A DNA stretch of 6,510 nt from Caulobacteraceae bacterium (GTDB lineage Bacteria > Pseudomonadota > Alphaproteobacteria > Caulobacterales > Caulobacteraceae): contig JACDGF010000127.1 in NCBI GenBank assembly GCA_013815405.1, forward strand, positions 1 to 6,510. Direction: 5' to 3'. A model generated the notes under the pieces. The model was not told the DNA's origin. It saw only the letters and a program-made list of their open reading frames with translations, and did not search any database. Positions 1-5,645 of the stretch are shown in pieces; the first letter of the stretch is position 1; the number at the start of each line of letters is the position of its first letter. The position numbers were made by a program, and so were the translations under genes.

Positions 1-297
1 GGCCAAGGCGAGGCGAATCTGTTCGGCCTTCCAGGCCAGATATGGCCCCGGCGCCCAATGCTGCAGGGCGCAGCCCCCGCACCGCCCGAAGTGCGGGCAC
101 GGGGCGGCGACCCGTTCGGCGCTGGCCTCGAGGATCTCGACGACCTCGGCCCGATCACCGTCGAGTAGGGCCAGCACCCGCTCGCCCGGGAGCGTCAGAG
201 GGACGAAGACGCCCCCCGCGGTCACCCCGTCGCCCCGGGCGCCGACGGCCTCGACCGAAAGGCGCACGGCCTCATCGACGGCGGACGATTTTCTCAC
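1..297 (-). CDS. TrmA/RumA-family RNA (uracil-5-)-methyltransferase, N-terminal part (cut by window edge)
   Basis: S-adenosylmethionine-dependent enzyme of the TrmA/RlmD(RumA)/RlmC family, which makes 5-methyluridine in 23S rRNA or tRNA in the cytoplasm. Only the first 99 codons are in the window; the catalytic domain lies beyond position 1. Residues about 11-58 (VRLSVEAVGARGDGV, then GGVFVPLTLPGERV) look like the N-terminal TRAM-type RNA-binding beta barrel. They are followed by CPHFGRCGGCALQHW, with Cys67, Cys73 and Cys76 in the C-x5-C-x2-C spacing of the family's 4Fe-4S site; the fourth cysteine would be further on. The downstream YLAWKAEQIRLAL is also typical. The start is taken as GTG at 297, but a good Shine-Dalgarno sits 15 nt upstream and an in-frame TTG at 309 is possible. 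Which RNA and which uridine are modified cannot be told from this fragment. The family call is firm; the exact member is not. Confidence 0.87.
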   Translation of the reverse strand, partial: MRKSSAVDEAVRLSVEAVGARGDGVTAGGVFVPLTLPGERVLALLDGDRAEVVEILEASAERVAAPCPHFGRCGGCALQHWAPGPYLAWKAEQIRLALA

Positions 298-310
298 GGT
301 GACGATCAAT

Positions 311-317
311 CACCTCC
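311..317 (-). promoter_or_regulatory. Strong Shine-Dalgarno before the RNA methyltransferase gene
   Basis: On the minus strand GGAGGTG (317 to 311) is a near-complete match to the anti-SD complement. Its spacing fits none of the in-frame starts well: TTG at 309 is only 3 nt after GGAGG and GTG at 297 is 15 nt after it. The site supports translation starting here but does not settle the start codon. Confidence 0.55.
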
Positions 318-329
318 CAAGCGAACGTC

Positions 330-352
330 GTGGCCGCGCCGGGCGCGGTCAC
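330..352. repeat. 23-bp near-perfect palindrome upstream of the RNA methyltransferase gene
   Basis: Two 11-nt arms, GTGGCCGCGCC and GGCGCGGTCAC, flank a single central base (341). Ten of eleven positions pair; the exception is 333/349, which would be G-U in plus-strand RNA and A-C in minus-strand RNA. It lies about 12 bp upstream of the Shine-Dalgarno of the methyltransferase gene. It could be an operator for a dimeric regulator or an RNA hairpin. No T-run follows on either strand, so it is not a standard intrinsic terminator. The function is unknown, and GC-rich sequence makes chance palindromes more likely. Confidence 0.4.
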
Positions 353-368
353 ACCACCGAAGGCGCTC

Positions 369-409
369 ATGGGTCGCCGGGACTTACGCCCGGCGATGAC
401 TGAAGTATG
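369..409. repeat. REP-like intergenic palindromic unit, copy 1
   Basis: TCGCCGGG (374-381) and CCCGGCGA (389-396) form a perfect 8-bp stem around a 7-nt loop (ACTTACG). The hairpin sits in a longer block whose right half, from CTTACGCCCGGCGATGAC (383-400) to the TATG at 406-409, is repeated 55 bp further on. The layout (ATGGGTCGCCGGG, loop, CCCGGCGATGAC) resembles short palindromic repeats scattered between genes of many alphaproteobacteria; that link is from memory. It lies after the stop codon of the acyl-CoA synthetase gene and could act as an RNA 3'-end stabiliser or weak terminator, but no U-tract follows on the minus strand. Confidence 0.6.
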
Positions 410-437
410 TGGTGAGCCGCCCTCAGCGTCGAGCGCC

Positions 438-463
438 CTTACGCCCGGCGATGACGGAATATG
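438..463. repeat. REP-like intergenic unit, copy 2 (lacks the left arm)
   Basis: CTTACGCCCGGCGATGAC (438-455) is an exact 18-nt direct repeat of 383-400. The next bases, GGAATATG, match TGAAGTATG of copy 1 with one substitution and one deletion. The left arm that makes the hairpin in copy 1 is missing: the preceding bases are GTCGAGCGCC, not TCGCCGGGA. This is therefore a half unit. It ends 2 bp before the stop codon of the acyl-CoA synthetase gene (466-468). Confidence 0.6.
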
Positions 464-465
464 AA

Positions 466-2226
466 TCAGGCGCCCGCCCCGTCCGCGAACAGCGCTCGCA
501 GATCGGCCTTGACGATCTTGCCGTTGGCGTTGCGGGGCAGGGTTTCGGCCCAGAACAGGATCTTCACCGGGACCTTGAAGGCCGCCAGGCGCTCGGCGAC
601 GAAGGCGCGCAGATCATCCTCGGTCGCGTGCGCGCCGGGCTTGAGGGTCACCACGGCGCCCGGCTCCTCGCCCAGGGTCTTGTGCGGGATGCCGACCAAG
701 GCGGCGTCCATCACCGCGGGGTGGTCATAGAGGATGTTCTCCACCTCGATGCAGTAGATGTTTTCGCCGCCCCGGATCAGCATGTCCTTGGCCCGGTCGA
801 TGATGAAGCAGAAGCCCTCCTCGTCCAGCCGCGCCAGGTCGCCGGTCCTGACCCAGCCGTCGACGAAGGTCTGGGCCGTCGCATCGGGATTGTTCCAATA
901 GCCCTTCACCACCTGCGGGCCCTTGCACCACAGCTCGCCGACCTCGCCGACCGGCAGTTCGCGGTCGCCTTCGATGGTCATGATCTTCAGGTCGGTGACC
1001 GGCACCGCCGGGCCGCAGGAGTCGGGGCGGTGCTCATAGTCCTCCGCGCCGTGGGTGGTGGCGGTGGCGGATGTCTCGGTCATCCCCCAGCCGTTGCCCG
1101 GCGCGGAGCCCCGGAAGGTCGCGCTGATCTTGCGGACCAGTTCGGGGGCGGACGGCGCGCCGCCATAGGCCACGCTTTCCAGCGAGGAGAGGTCGTAGTT
1201 CGCCCGCGCGGGATGCTCGATCAGCTGCCAGGCGATGGTCGGCACGCCGCCGGCCATGGTCACCCGCTCCCGCTCGATCAGTTCGAAGGCTCGGACCGGA
1301 TCCCACTTGCGCATCATCACCAGCTTGGCCCCGGCGAACAGGCTGGGGTTGAGCACCGCGAAACAGCCGGTGGCGTGGAAGAACGGCACCGACAGCAGGC
1401 TCGCGCGCTGGGGCCCGGTCGGGTCGGGCAGCGGCGGCGCCTCGCCCCGGCGCAGGAACGAGCGGGCCGACGAACAGGCGCTCGACAGGATGTTGGAGTT
1501 GATGTTGCGCTGGGTGGCCAGGGCGCCCTTGGGCTTGCCGGTGGTGCCCGAGGTGTAGAAGATCGTCGCCTCGTCCTCCGGCCCCACCTCCGCGTCCGGC
1601 AGGTCCCGGTCCGGCAGGGCGGCCCAATCGTCCGGCGTTCCGATCACCGACTCCAGGGTCGCCTGAAGGGGATTGGAGACCTCGTCCAGCTCACGGCTGA
1701 CGTAGACCCGCTCAAGCGCCGGGCACTTGGGAAGGTGTTCGGCCAGGCGCTCCAGCCGTTCGGCGTCGAGAACGGCGATTTTGGCGCCCGAATCGACCAG
1801 CCCGTATTCCAGCTCCACCCCGGTCCACCAGGCGTTGAGCGGGGTGACGATCGCCCCCAGGGCGGCGGCGGCGTAGAAGGCCACGGGCCACTCGGGCAGG
1901 TTGCGCATGACGATGGCGACGCGGTCGCCCTTGACCACGCCGCGGGCGCGAAGCTCGTGGGCGAAGGCCGCCACCGCCCGGTGGAACGCCTCGAAGGTGA
2001 CCCGCTCGTCCTCATGGACCAGGAACACCCGCTCGCCATGGGCGCGGCCCGCCTGAACCACCGCGCGCAGGGACGGGGGCGCGTTCTTCCACACCCGCGT
2101 CGCGACCCCGCGGATCACGCGTTCTTCCATCTCCAGCGGGGAACCAGGCCCCGTCAGCATGGCGTGCGCCTGGGCGATGGACATGACCGGCCACGCGGGC
2201 TTTTTGGCTGTGGCGGCGTCGGTCAT
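466..2226 (-). CDS. Acyl-CoA synthetase (class I adenylate-forming, AMP-binding family)
   Basis: A 586-aa ATP-dependent acid:CoA ligase, which adenylates a carboxylic acid and transfers the acyl group to coenzyme A. Core motifs are present in order: phosphate-binding loop TSGTTGKPKG at 225-234; GWGMTETSAT at 379-388; GYWNNPDAT at 442-450; RTGD at 470-473, whose Asp binds the ribose; the hinge DRAKDMLIRGGENI at 477-490; and the C-terminal catalytic lysine in NANGKIVK (Lys570). Length is normal and no catalytic motif is missing. No signal peptide or membrane segment is seen, so it should be cytosolic. The ATG at 2226 is preferred because GGAGG lies 11 nt upstream; a GTG at 2289 would add 21 residues with no family support. 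It follows valS by 87 bp on the same strand and may be cotranscribed. The acid substrate cannot be read from the sequence; medium/long-chain or branched acyl acids are the usual guess. Stop is TGA. Confidence 0.93.
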   Translation of the reverse strand: MTDAATAKKPAWPVMSIAQAHAMLTGPGSPLEMEERVIRGVATRVWKNAPPSLRAVVQAGRAHGERVFLVHEDERVTFEAFHRAVAAFAHELRARGVVKGDRVAIVMRNLPEWPVAFYAAAALGAIVTPLNAWWTGVELEYGLVDSGAKIAVLDAERLERLAEHLPKCPALERVYVSRELDEVSNPLQATLESVIGTPDDWAALPDRDLPDAEVGPEDEATIFYTSGTTGKPKGALATQRNINSNILSSACSSARSFLRRGEAPPLPDPTGPQRASLLSVPFFHATGCFAVLNPSLFAGAKLVMMRKWDPVRAFELIERERVTMAGGVPTIAWQLIEHPARANYDLSSLESVAYGGAPSAPELVRKISATFRGSAPGNGWGMTETSATATTHGAEDYEHRPDSCGPAVPVTDLKIMTIEGDRELPVGEVGELWCKGPQVVKGYWNNPDATAQTFVDGWVRTGDLARLDEEGFCFIIDRAKDMLIRGGENIYCIEVENILYDHPAVMDAALVGIPHKTLGEEPGAVVTLKPGAHATEDDLRAFVAERLAAFKVPVKILFWAETLPRNANGKIVKADLRALFADGAGA

Positions 2227-2313
2227 CGCACGGGTTTCCTCCAAGGCTTCAAGCGGGTTTCCGAAGGCATGTCGGCCACGACCAAGCACGGGCCAGGGAC
2301 TGCTGTAAAGCGG
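2227..2313 (-). other. valS to acyl-CoA synthetase spacer
   Basis: This 87-bp gap carries the acyl-CoA synthetase Shine-Dalgarno (GGAGGAAA on the minus strand, 2242 to 2235). It also carries a 9-bp direct repeat, CGGGTTTCC, at 2231-2239 and 2254-2262, whose first copy overlaps the Shine-Dalgarno. I see no hairpin with a U-tract after valS and no convincing promoter. Read-through from valS is therefore plausible but not shown. Confidence 0.4.
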
Positions 2314-4974
2314 CTAGGCCAGGGTCTCCAGCCGGGCGCGCGCCGCTTCCAGCTTCGCCTTGGCGGCTTGCGCTTCCGCCAGGCGCCGGCGATTTTCCTC
2401 CACCACCTCGTCCGGCGCCCGGGCCAGGAAATCGGGATTGCCGAGCTTGCGGAATGTGCGGTCGATATCCGCCGCGTGGCCGGCGATATCCTTGGCCAGC
2501 CGGGCGGTTTCGGCGGCCAGGTCGACGTGCTGGGCGACGCCCAGGGCGCCGGTGGCTTCCCCGATCACGAACAGGGCCGATCCCGCCGGCGCGACATCGG
2601 CGAGCGCCAGGCCTTGAAGTCTTCCGAGGCTGGCGATCAGTTCACCGTGCCGGGCGAGGCGCTCGCGCGTGAGCGGCCCGGCGCCGACGAGGGCCAGCGA
2701 AGGGCGGGCGGCGGGCGGGACGCCCATCTCGGCGCGGAGTTGGCGAACCTCGGTGATCAGCGCCACCAGCCAGCCCATCTCGCCGTCCGCCGCCTCGTCG
2801 AGATAGTCGCCGGGAAGGTCCGGCCAGGACGCCGTGATCAGCAGCCCGTCATCGACCGGATCGCGCGCGCCGGCCTGGCGCCAGAGCGCCTCGGTGACGA
2901 ACGGCATGACCGGATGCAGGAGCTTGAGGATCACGCCCAGGACCCAGGCGGCCATCGCGCGGGTCTCCGCCTTGGCCGTCTCGTCCGCGCCGCCGAATAC
3001 AGGCTTGGCGAACTCCAGGTACCAGTCGCAATAGACGTTCCACACGAACCGGTAGAGGCCGCCGGCCGCGTCGTCGAAGGCGCAGGCCTCCAACGCCTGG
3101 GTGACGCCACCCGCCGCTTTGAGCGTTTCGCCGCGGATCCACCGGTTGATGGCCTCGGTCGCGGCGGCGGGATCGAAGCCCTCGACCGCGACGCAGCCGT
3201 TCATCTCGCAGAAGCGCGCCGCGTTCCACAGTTTGGTGGCGAAGTTGCGGTAGCCTTCGATGCGCTGGCGCGAGAGCTTGATGTCCCGCGCCTGGCCGGA
3301 CATGGAGGTCAGGGCGAAGCGCAGGGCGTCGGCCCCGAAGTCGTCGATCAGGTCCAGGGGGTCCATGGCATTGCCCTTGGACTTGGACATCTTGGCGCCC
3401 CCGGCGTCGCGGACCAGGGCGTTGATGAACACCCGGCGGAACGGAACCTCGCCGGTGAAATGCAGGCCCATCATCATCATCCGGGCGACCCAGAAGAAGA
3501 TGATGTCGAATCCGGTGACCAGTGTGTGGGTCGGGTAGAAGCGCTCCAGGTCGGCGGTCTTCTCCGGCCAGCCCAGGGTGGAGAACGGCCACAAGGCCGA
3601 GGAGAACCAGGTGTCCAGCACGTCCTCGTCCTGGCGCAGCGGCTCGTCGCGGCCGTAGTGCTCCCGAGCCAGAGCGGCGGCGCCGTCTTCCGTCTCCGCG
3701 ACGAAGATATGCCCGCCCGGGCCGTACCAGGCGGGGATGCGGTGGCCCCACCACAGCTGGCGCGAGATGCACCAGGGTTCGATGTTGCGCATCCATTCGA
3801 AATAGGTCTTGGCCCAGTTCGCCGGCTCGAAGACCGTCCTGCCCGCCTCCACCGCGCGTATCGCCGGCCCGGCCAGGGCCTTGGCGTCGACCCACCACTG
3901 GTCGGTGAGATAGGGCTCGACGGGCGCGCCCGAGCGGTCGCCATGGGGGACGGCGTGGCGGATCGCCTCGACCCCGCGCAGCAGGCCGAGCGCCTCGATA
4001 TCCGCCACCACCTTGCGCCGCGCGGCGAAGCGGTCGAGGCCGCGATATTCCGGCGGGGCCGCCTCGTTCATCCGGGCGAAGGGGTCGAGGATGTTGATCA
4101 TCGGCAGGCGGTGGCGCTGGCCGACCTTGAAGTCGTTGAAGTCATGGGCCGGGGTGATCTTCACCGCCCCCGACCCCTTCTCCGGGTCGGCATAGTCGTC
4201 GGCGATGATCGGGATCGGCCGCCCGACGATCGGCAGGCGCACGCATCGGCCGATCAGCGCCTTGTACCGCTCGTCGGCGGGATGGACGGCCACGGCGGTG
4301 TCGCCGAGCATGGTTTCCGGCCGGGTGGTCGCCACCACGATCTCGCCGGTCCCGTCCTCCAGCGGATAGGCGAAATGCCAGAAATGGCCGTCGACCTCCC
4401 GTTGCTCGAGTTCCAGATCGGAAATGGCGGTCTGGAACTTGGGATCCCAGTTCACCAGCCGCTTGTCGCGATAGATCAGCTTCTGGCGATGGAGATCGAC
4501 GAAGACCTTGCGGACGGCCGCCGAAAGCCCCTCGTCCAACGTAAAGCGCTGGCGTGACCAGTCGCAGGAGGCGCCCAGGCGGCGTAGCTGGTTTTCGATC
4601 TCTCCCCCCGACCGACCCTTCCACCGCCAGATCCGCTCGACGAAGGCCTCGCGGCCCAAGTCGCGGCGGCCCTGATTGCCTTCGGCGGCGAGCTGGCGCT
4701 CGATCACCATCTGGGTGGCGATGCCGGCGTGGTCGGTCCCCGGCAGCCACAGGGCCGTCATCCCCCGCATCCGGGCGAACCGGATGAGGACATCCTGCAA
4801 GGTGGCGTTCAGGGCATGACCGATATGCAGGGCGCCGGTGATGTTGGGCGGCGGGATGACCATGGAAAAGGCCGGCGCGCCCGGATCGTCGATCGGGGCG
4901 AAGGCGCCGGATTCCTCCCACGCCCGATAGAGGCGAGGCTCGGCGGTCCTGGGGTCGAAGGCTTTGTCGAGCAT
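2314..4974 (-). CDS. valS: Valyl-tRNA synthetase
   Basis: An 886-aa class Ia aminoacyl-tRNA synthetase that charges tRNA-Val with valine in the cytoplasm and edits misactivated threonine. The N-terminus carries PPPNITGALHIGHAL with HIGH at 50-53. The CP1 editing domain spans roughly 190-350, including TTRPETMLGDTAVAVHP (216-232) and GSGAVKITPAHDFND (267-281). WCISRQLWWGHRIPAWY is at 401-417, and the second ATP-binding signature is KMSKS at 528-532. The anticodon-binding helical domain follows, and the last 70 or so residues (AAKAKLEAARARLETL) form the C-terminal coiled-coil arm that is typical of ValRS and absent from IleRS and LeuRS. Length fits alphaproteobacterial ValRS and no key motif is lost. 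The ATG at 4974 gives the expected MLDKAFDP start, although no Shine-Dalgarno precedes it. It lies 27 bp after popZ. Stop is TAG. Confidence 0.98.
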   Translation of the reverse strand: MLDKAFDPRTAEPRLYRAWEESGAFAPIDDPGAPAFSMVIPPPNITGALHIGHALNATLQDVLIRFARMRGMTALWLPGTDHAGIATQMVIERQLAAEGNQGRRDLGREAFVERIWRWKGRSGGEIENQLRRLGASCDWSRQRFTLDEGLSAAVRKVFVDLHRQKLIYRDKRLVNWDPKFQTAISDLELEQREVDGHFWHFAYPLEDGTGEIVVATTRPETMLGDTAVAVHPADERYKALIGRCVRLPIVGRPIPIIADDYADPEKGSGAVKITPAHDFNDFKVGQRHRLPMINILDPFARMNEAAPPEYRGLDRFAARRKVVADIEALGLLRGVEAIRHAVPHGDRSGAPVEPYLTDQWWVDAKALAGPAIRAVEAGRTVFEPANWAKTYFEWMRNIEPWCISRQLWWGHRIPAWYGPGGHIFVAETEDGAAALAREHYGRDEPLRQDEDVLDTWFSSALWPFSTLGWPEKTADLERFYPTHTLVTGFDIIFFWVARMMMMGLHFTGEVPFRRVFINALVRDAGGAKMSKSKGNAMDPLDLIDDFGADALRFALTSMSGQARDIKLSRQRIEGYRNFATKLWNAARFCEMNGCVAVEGFDPAAATEAINRWIRGETLKAAGGVTQALEACAFDDAAGGLYRFVWNVYCDWYLEFAKPVFGGADETAKAETRAMAAWVLGVILKLLHPVMPFVTEALWRQAGARDPVDDGLLITASWPDLPGDYLDEAADGEMGWLVALITEVRQLRAEMGVPPAARPSLALVGAGPLTRERLARHGELIASLGRLQGLALADVAPAGSALFVIGEATGALGVAQHVDLAAETARLAKDIAGHAADIDRTFRKLGNPDFLARAPDEVVEENRRRLAEAQAAKAKLEAARARLETLA

Positions 4975-4980
4975 GGGTCT

Positions 4981-5002
4981 GGCGGCGGCCGGGGACGCCG
5001 CC
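4981..5002 (-). promoter_or_regulatory. GC-only stem-loop between the popZ stop and the valS start
   Basis: On the minus strand GGCGGCG (5002-4996) pairs perfectly with CGCCGCC (4987-4981) around an 8-nt loop, giving seven G-C pairs. The first base is the last base of the popZ TAG stop codon. The stem ends 6 nt before the valS ATG, exactly where a Shine-Dalgarno should lie, and the bases left are AGACCC. The hairpin is visible; a role in coupling valS translation to popZ termination, or in limiting valS initiation, is inference. Confidence 0.45.
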
Positions 5003-5412
5003 TAGCGCACGCGGCTCCGGGCGATGCGGGCGACCTCCTCGTCCACCCGGTCCTGGACGATCGCCGGCAAATGCTCGTCGAGCCAGGCCTTGAGCAGCGG
5101 GCGCAGCAGGTCGGTCGTCACGTCCTCAAGGCTGCGGCCCGGCGGCGGCATGGCCATCGACCGCTTGGCCTTGTCGGAGGCGTCGACCTCGGCCGACAGC
5201 CGCTCGAACGACGACGCCGTGGCCGTCGCGGCCGGATCTCCGGTCAGGGGCTCGTCCGGCGGCGTCCCGGCGGGCGCGGGCGCCTCGGCGACCGCCGGCT
5301 CTTCGGCCTGCATCCCGTCGGCATCGGCCGATGGCCCGTCATCGGTGATGATCTTGCGGATGGAGGCCAGGATCTCGTCCATGGAGGGTTCCGGGGCGGT
5401 CGGTTCGGGCAT
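5002..5412 (-). CDS. popZ: PopZ, polar organizing protein Z (DUF2497)
   Basis: A 136-aa cytosolic scaffold. In Caulobacter, PopZ self-assembles at the cell pole into a ribosome-excluding condensate that tethers the ParB-parS centromere and recruits cell-cycle signalling proteins. The N-terminal client-binding helix is seen as MDEILASIRKIITDD at 11-25. Residues 24-60 are a disordered linker with ten Asp/Glu, eight Pro and no Lys or Arg. The C-terminal oligomerisation helices span about 93-134: RSLEDVTTDLLRPLLKAWL, then the DEHLPAIV turn, then DRVDEEVARIARSR. The protein is shorter than C. crescentus PopZ (177 aa as I recall it), mostly through the linker. The ATG at 5412 is chosen because it gives the short Pro/Glu leader before the helix; a weak AAGG lies 10 nt upstream. 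An upstream in-frame start at 5502 would add unrelated sequence translated from the repeat. valS follows after 27 bp, suggesting cotranscription. Stop is TAG. Confidence 0.93.
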   Translation of the reverse strand: MPEPTAPEPSMDEILASIRKIITDDGPSADADGMQAEEPAVAEAPAPAGTPPDEPLTGDPAATATASSFERLSAEVDASDKAKRSMAMPPPGRSLEDVTTDLLRPLLKAWLDEHLPAIVQDRVDEEVARIARSRVR

Positions 5413-5454
5413 TGGGGGCGGACCTTGGTTCGAAGCGCGGGCGCGTGTCCCCGC

Positions 5455-5483
5455 TAGATAGCCGCCGCCGCGCGGACAGGCAA
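5455..5483 (-). promoter_or_regulatory. Candidate housekeeping-sigma promoter for popZ-valS
   Basis: On the minus strand TTGCCT (5483-5478) and TATCTA (5460-5455) are separated by 17 bp. Read against the Caulobacter sigma-73 consensus as I recall it (TTGaCgS, 10-14 bp, GCtANAWC), the match is TTGCCTG, 14 bp, GCTATCTA. It would put the transcript start about 35 nt before the popZ ATG and downstream of the palindromic repeat. The -10 match is only fair. No GANTC (CcrM methylation) site occurs between popZ and the upstream gene. Confidence 0.35.
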
Positions 5484-5488
5484 TTTCC

Positions 5489-5626
5489 TCCCTCCCCTTC
5501 ATGGGGAGGGCCGGACGGCGAAGCCGTCAGGGTGGGGAAGTGGGGTGAAACTCGCGAGCCTCGGGGATGATCGAGACTTCCCCACCCGGATCACTTCGCG
5601 ATCGTCCCTCCCCAGAAGGGGAGGGA
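5489..5626. repeat. Composite inverted-repeat element (REP/BIME-like pair) upstream of popZ
   Basis: Two copies of a unit of about 52 nt face each other: 5489-5541 and, inverted, 5576-5626, separated by 34 nt. By hand alignment about 44 of 53 columns agree. Each unit holds an outer hairpin: CCCTCCCC-TTCAT-GGGGAGGG at 5490-5510, and TCCCTCCCC-AGAA-GGGGAGGGA at 5605-5626. Each also holds an inner hairpin with a GAA loop (plus strand at 5514-5528; GAA on the minus strand at 5589-5603). A perfect 12-nt arm lies at the inner edge: GGGTGGGGAAGT at 5530-5541 pairs with ACTTCCCCACCC at 5576-5587. The element lies between the tolC-like stop, 20 bp away, and the popZ promoter region. It resembles intergenic mosaic elements common in Caulobacterales (from memory). 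It may stabilise or end the tolC transcript, although no U-tract follows. Confidence 0.75.
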
Positions 5627-5645
5627 GAGCGAAAAACCAGCCCCC

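Noticed and set aside
42..302. 86-codon plus-strand frame at the left edge, Arg/Pro-rich
   Set aside because: It lies antisense to the RNA methyltransferase gene, whose TRAM-like region and iron-sulfur cysteines are clear; its composition is typical of a GC-rich shadow frame.
2227..2313. Promoter or terminator between valS and the acyl-CoA synthetase gene
   Set aside because: I found no -10/-35 pair of useful quality and no stem with a T-run; only a 9-bp direct repeat and the Shine-Dalgarno are visible.
409..4557. Open plus-strand frame of 1382 codons running antisense through the acyl-CoA synthetase gene and most of valS
   Set aside because: It is exactly codon-aligned with both minus-strand genes, and the 87-bp gap between them is a multiple of three. 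Plus-strand stops in this register need TTA, CTA or TCA codons in the genes, which GC-rich genomes avoid. It ends at the TCA codon for Ser140 of valS. The predicted protein is Arg/Gly/His-rich with no recognisable domain.
4729..5461. Plus-strand frames of 242 and 145 codons opposite popZ
   Set aside because: The minus-strand frame has both signature PopZ helices; the plus-strand products are low-complexity and lack family features.
5413..5502. N-terminal extension of PopZ from 5502
   Set aside because: The extra 30 residues are translated from the repeat and the promoter region and have no family counterpart; the ATG at 5412 gives the expected short leader before the client-binding helix.
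5605..5626. Intrinsic terminator after the tolC-like gene
   Set aside because: The hairpin is strong and well placed, but no U-tract follows on the minus strand, so it is listed as part of the repeat element.
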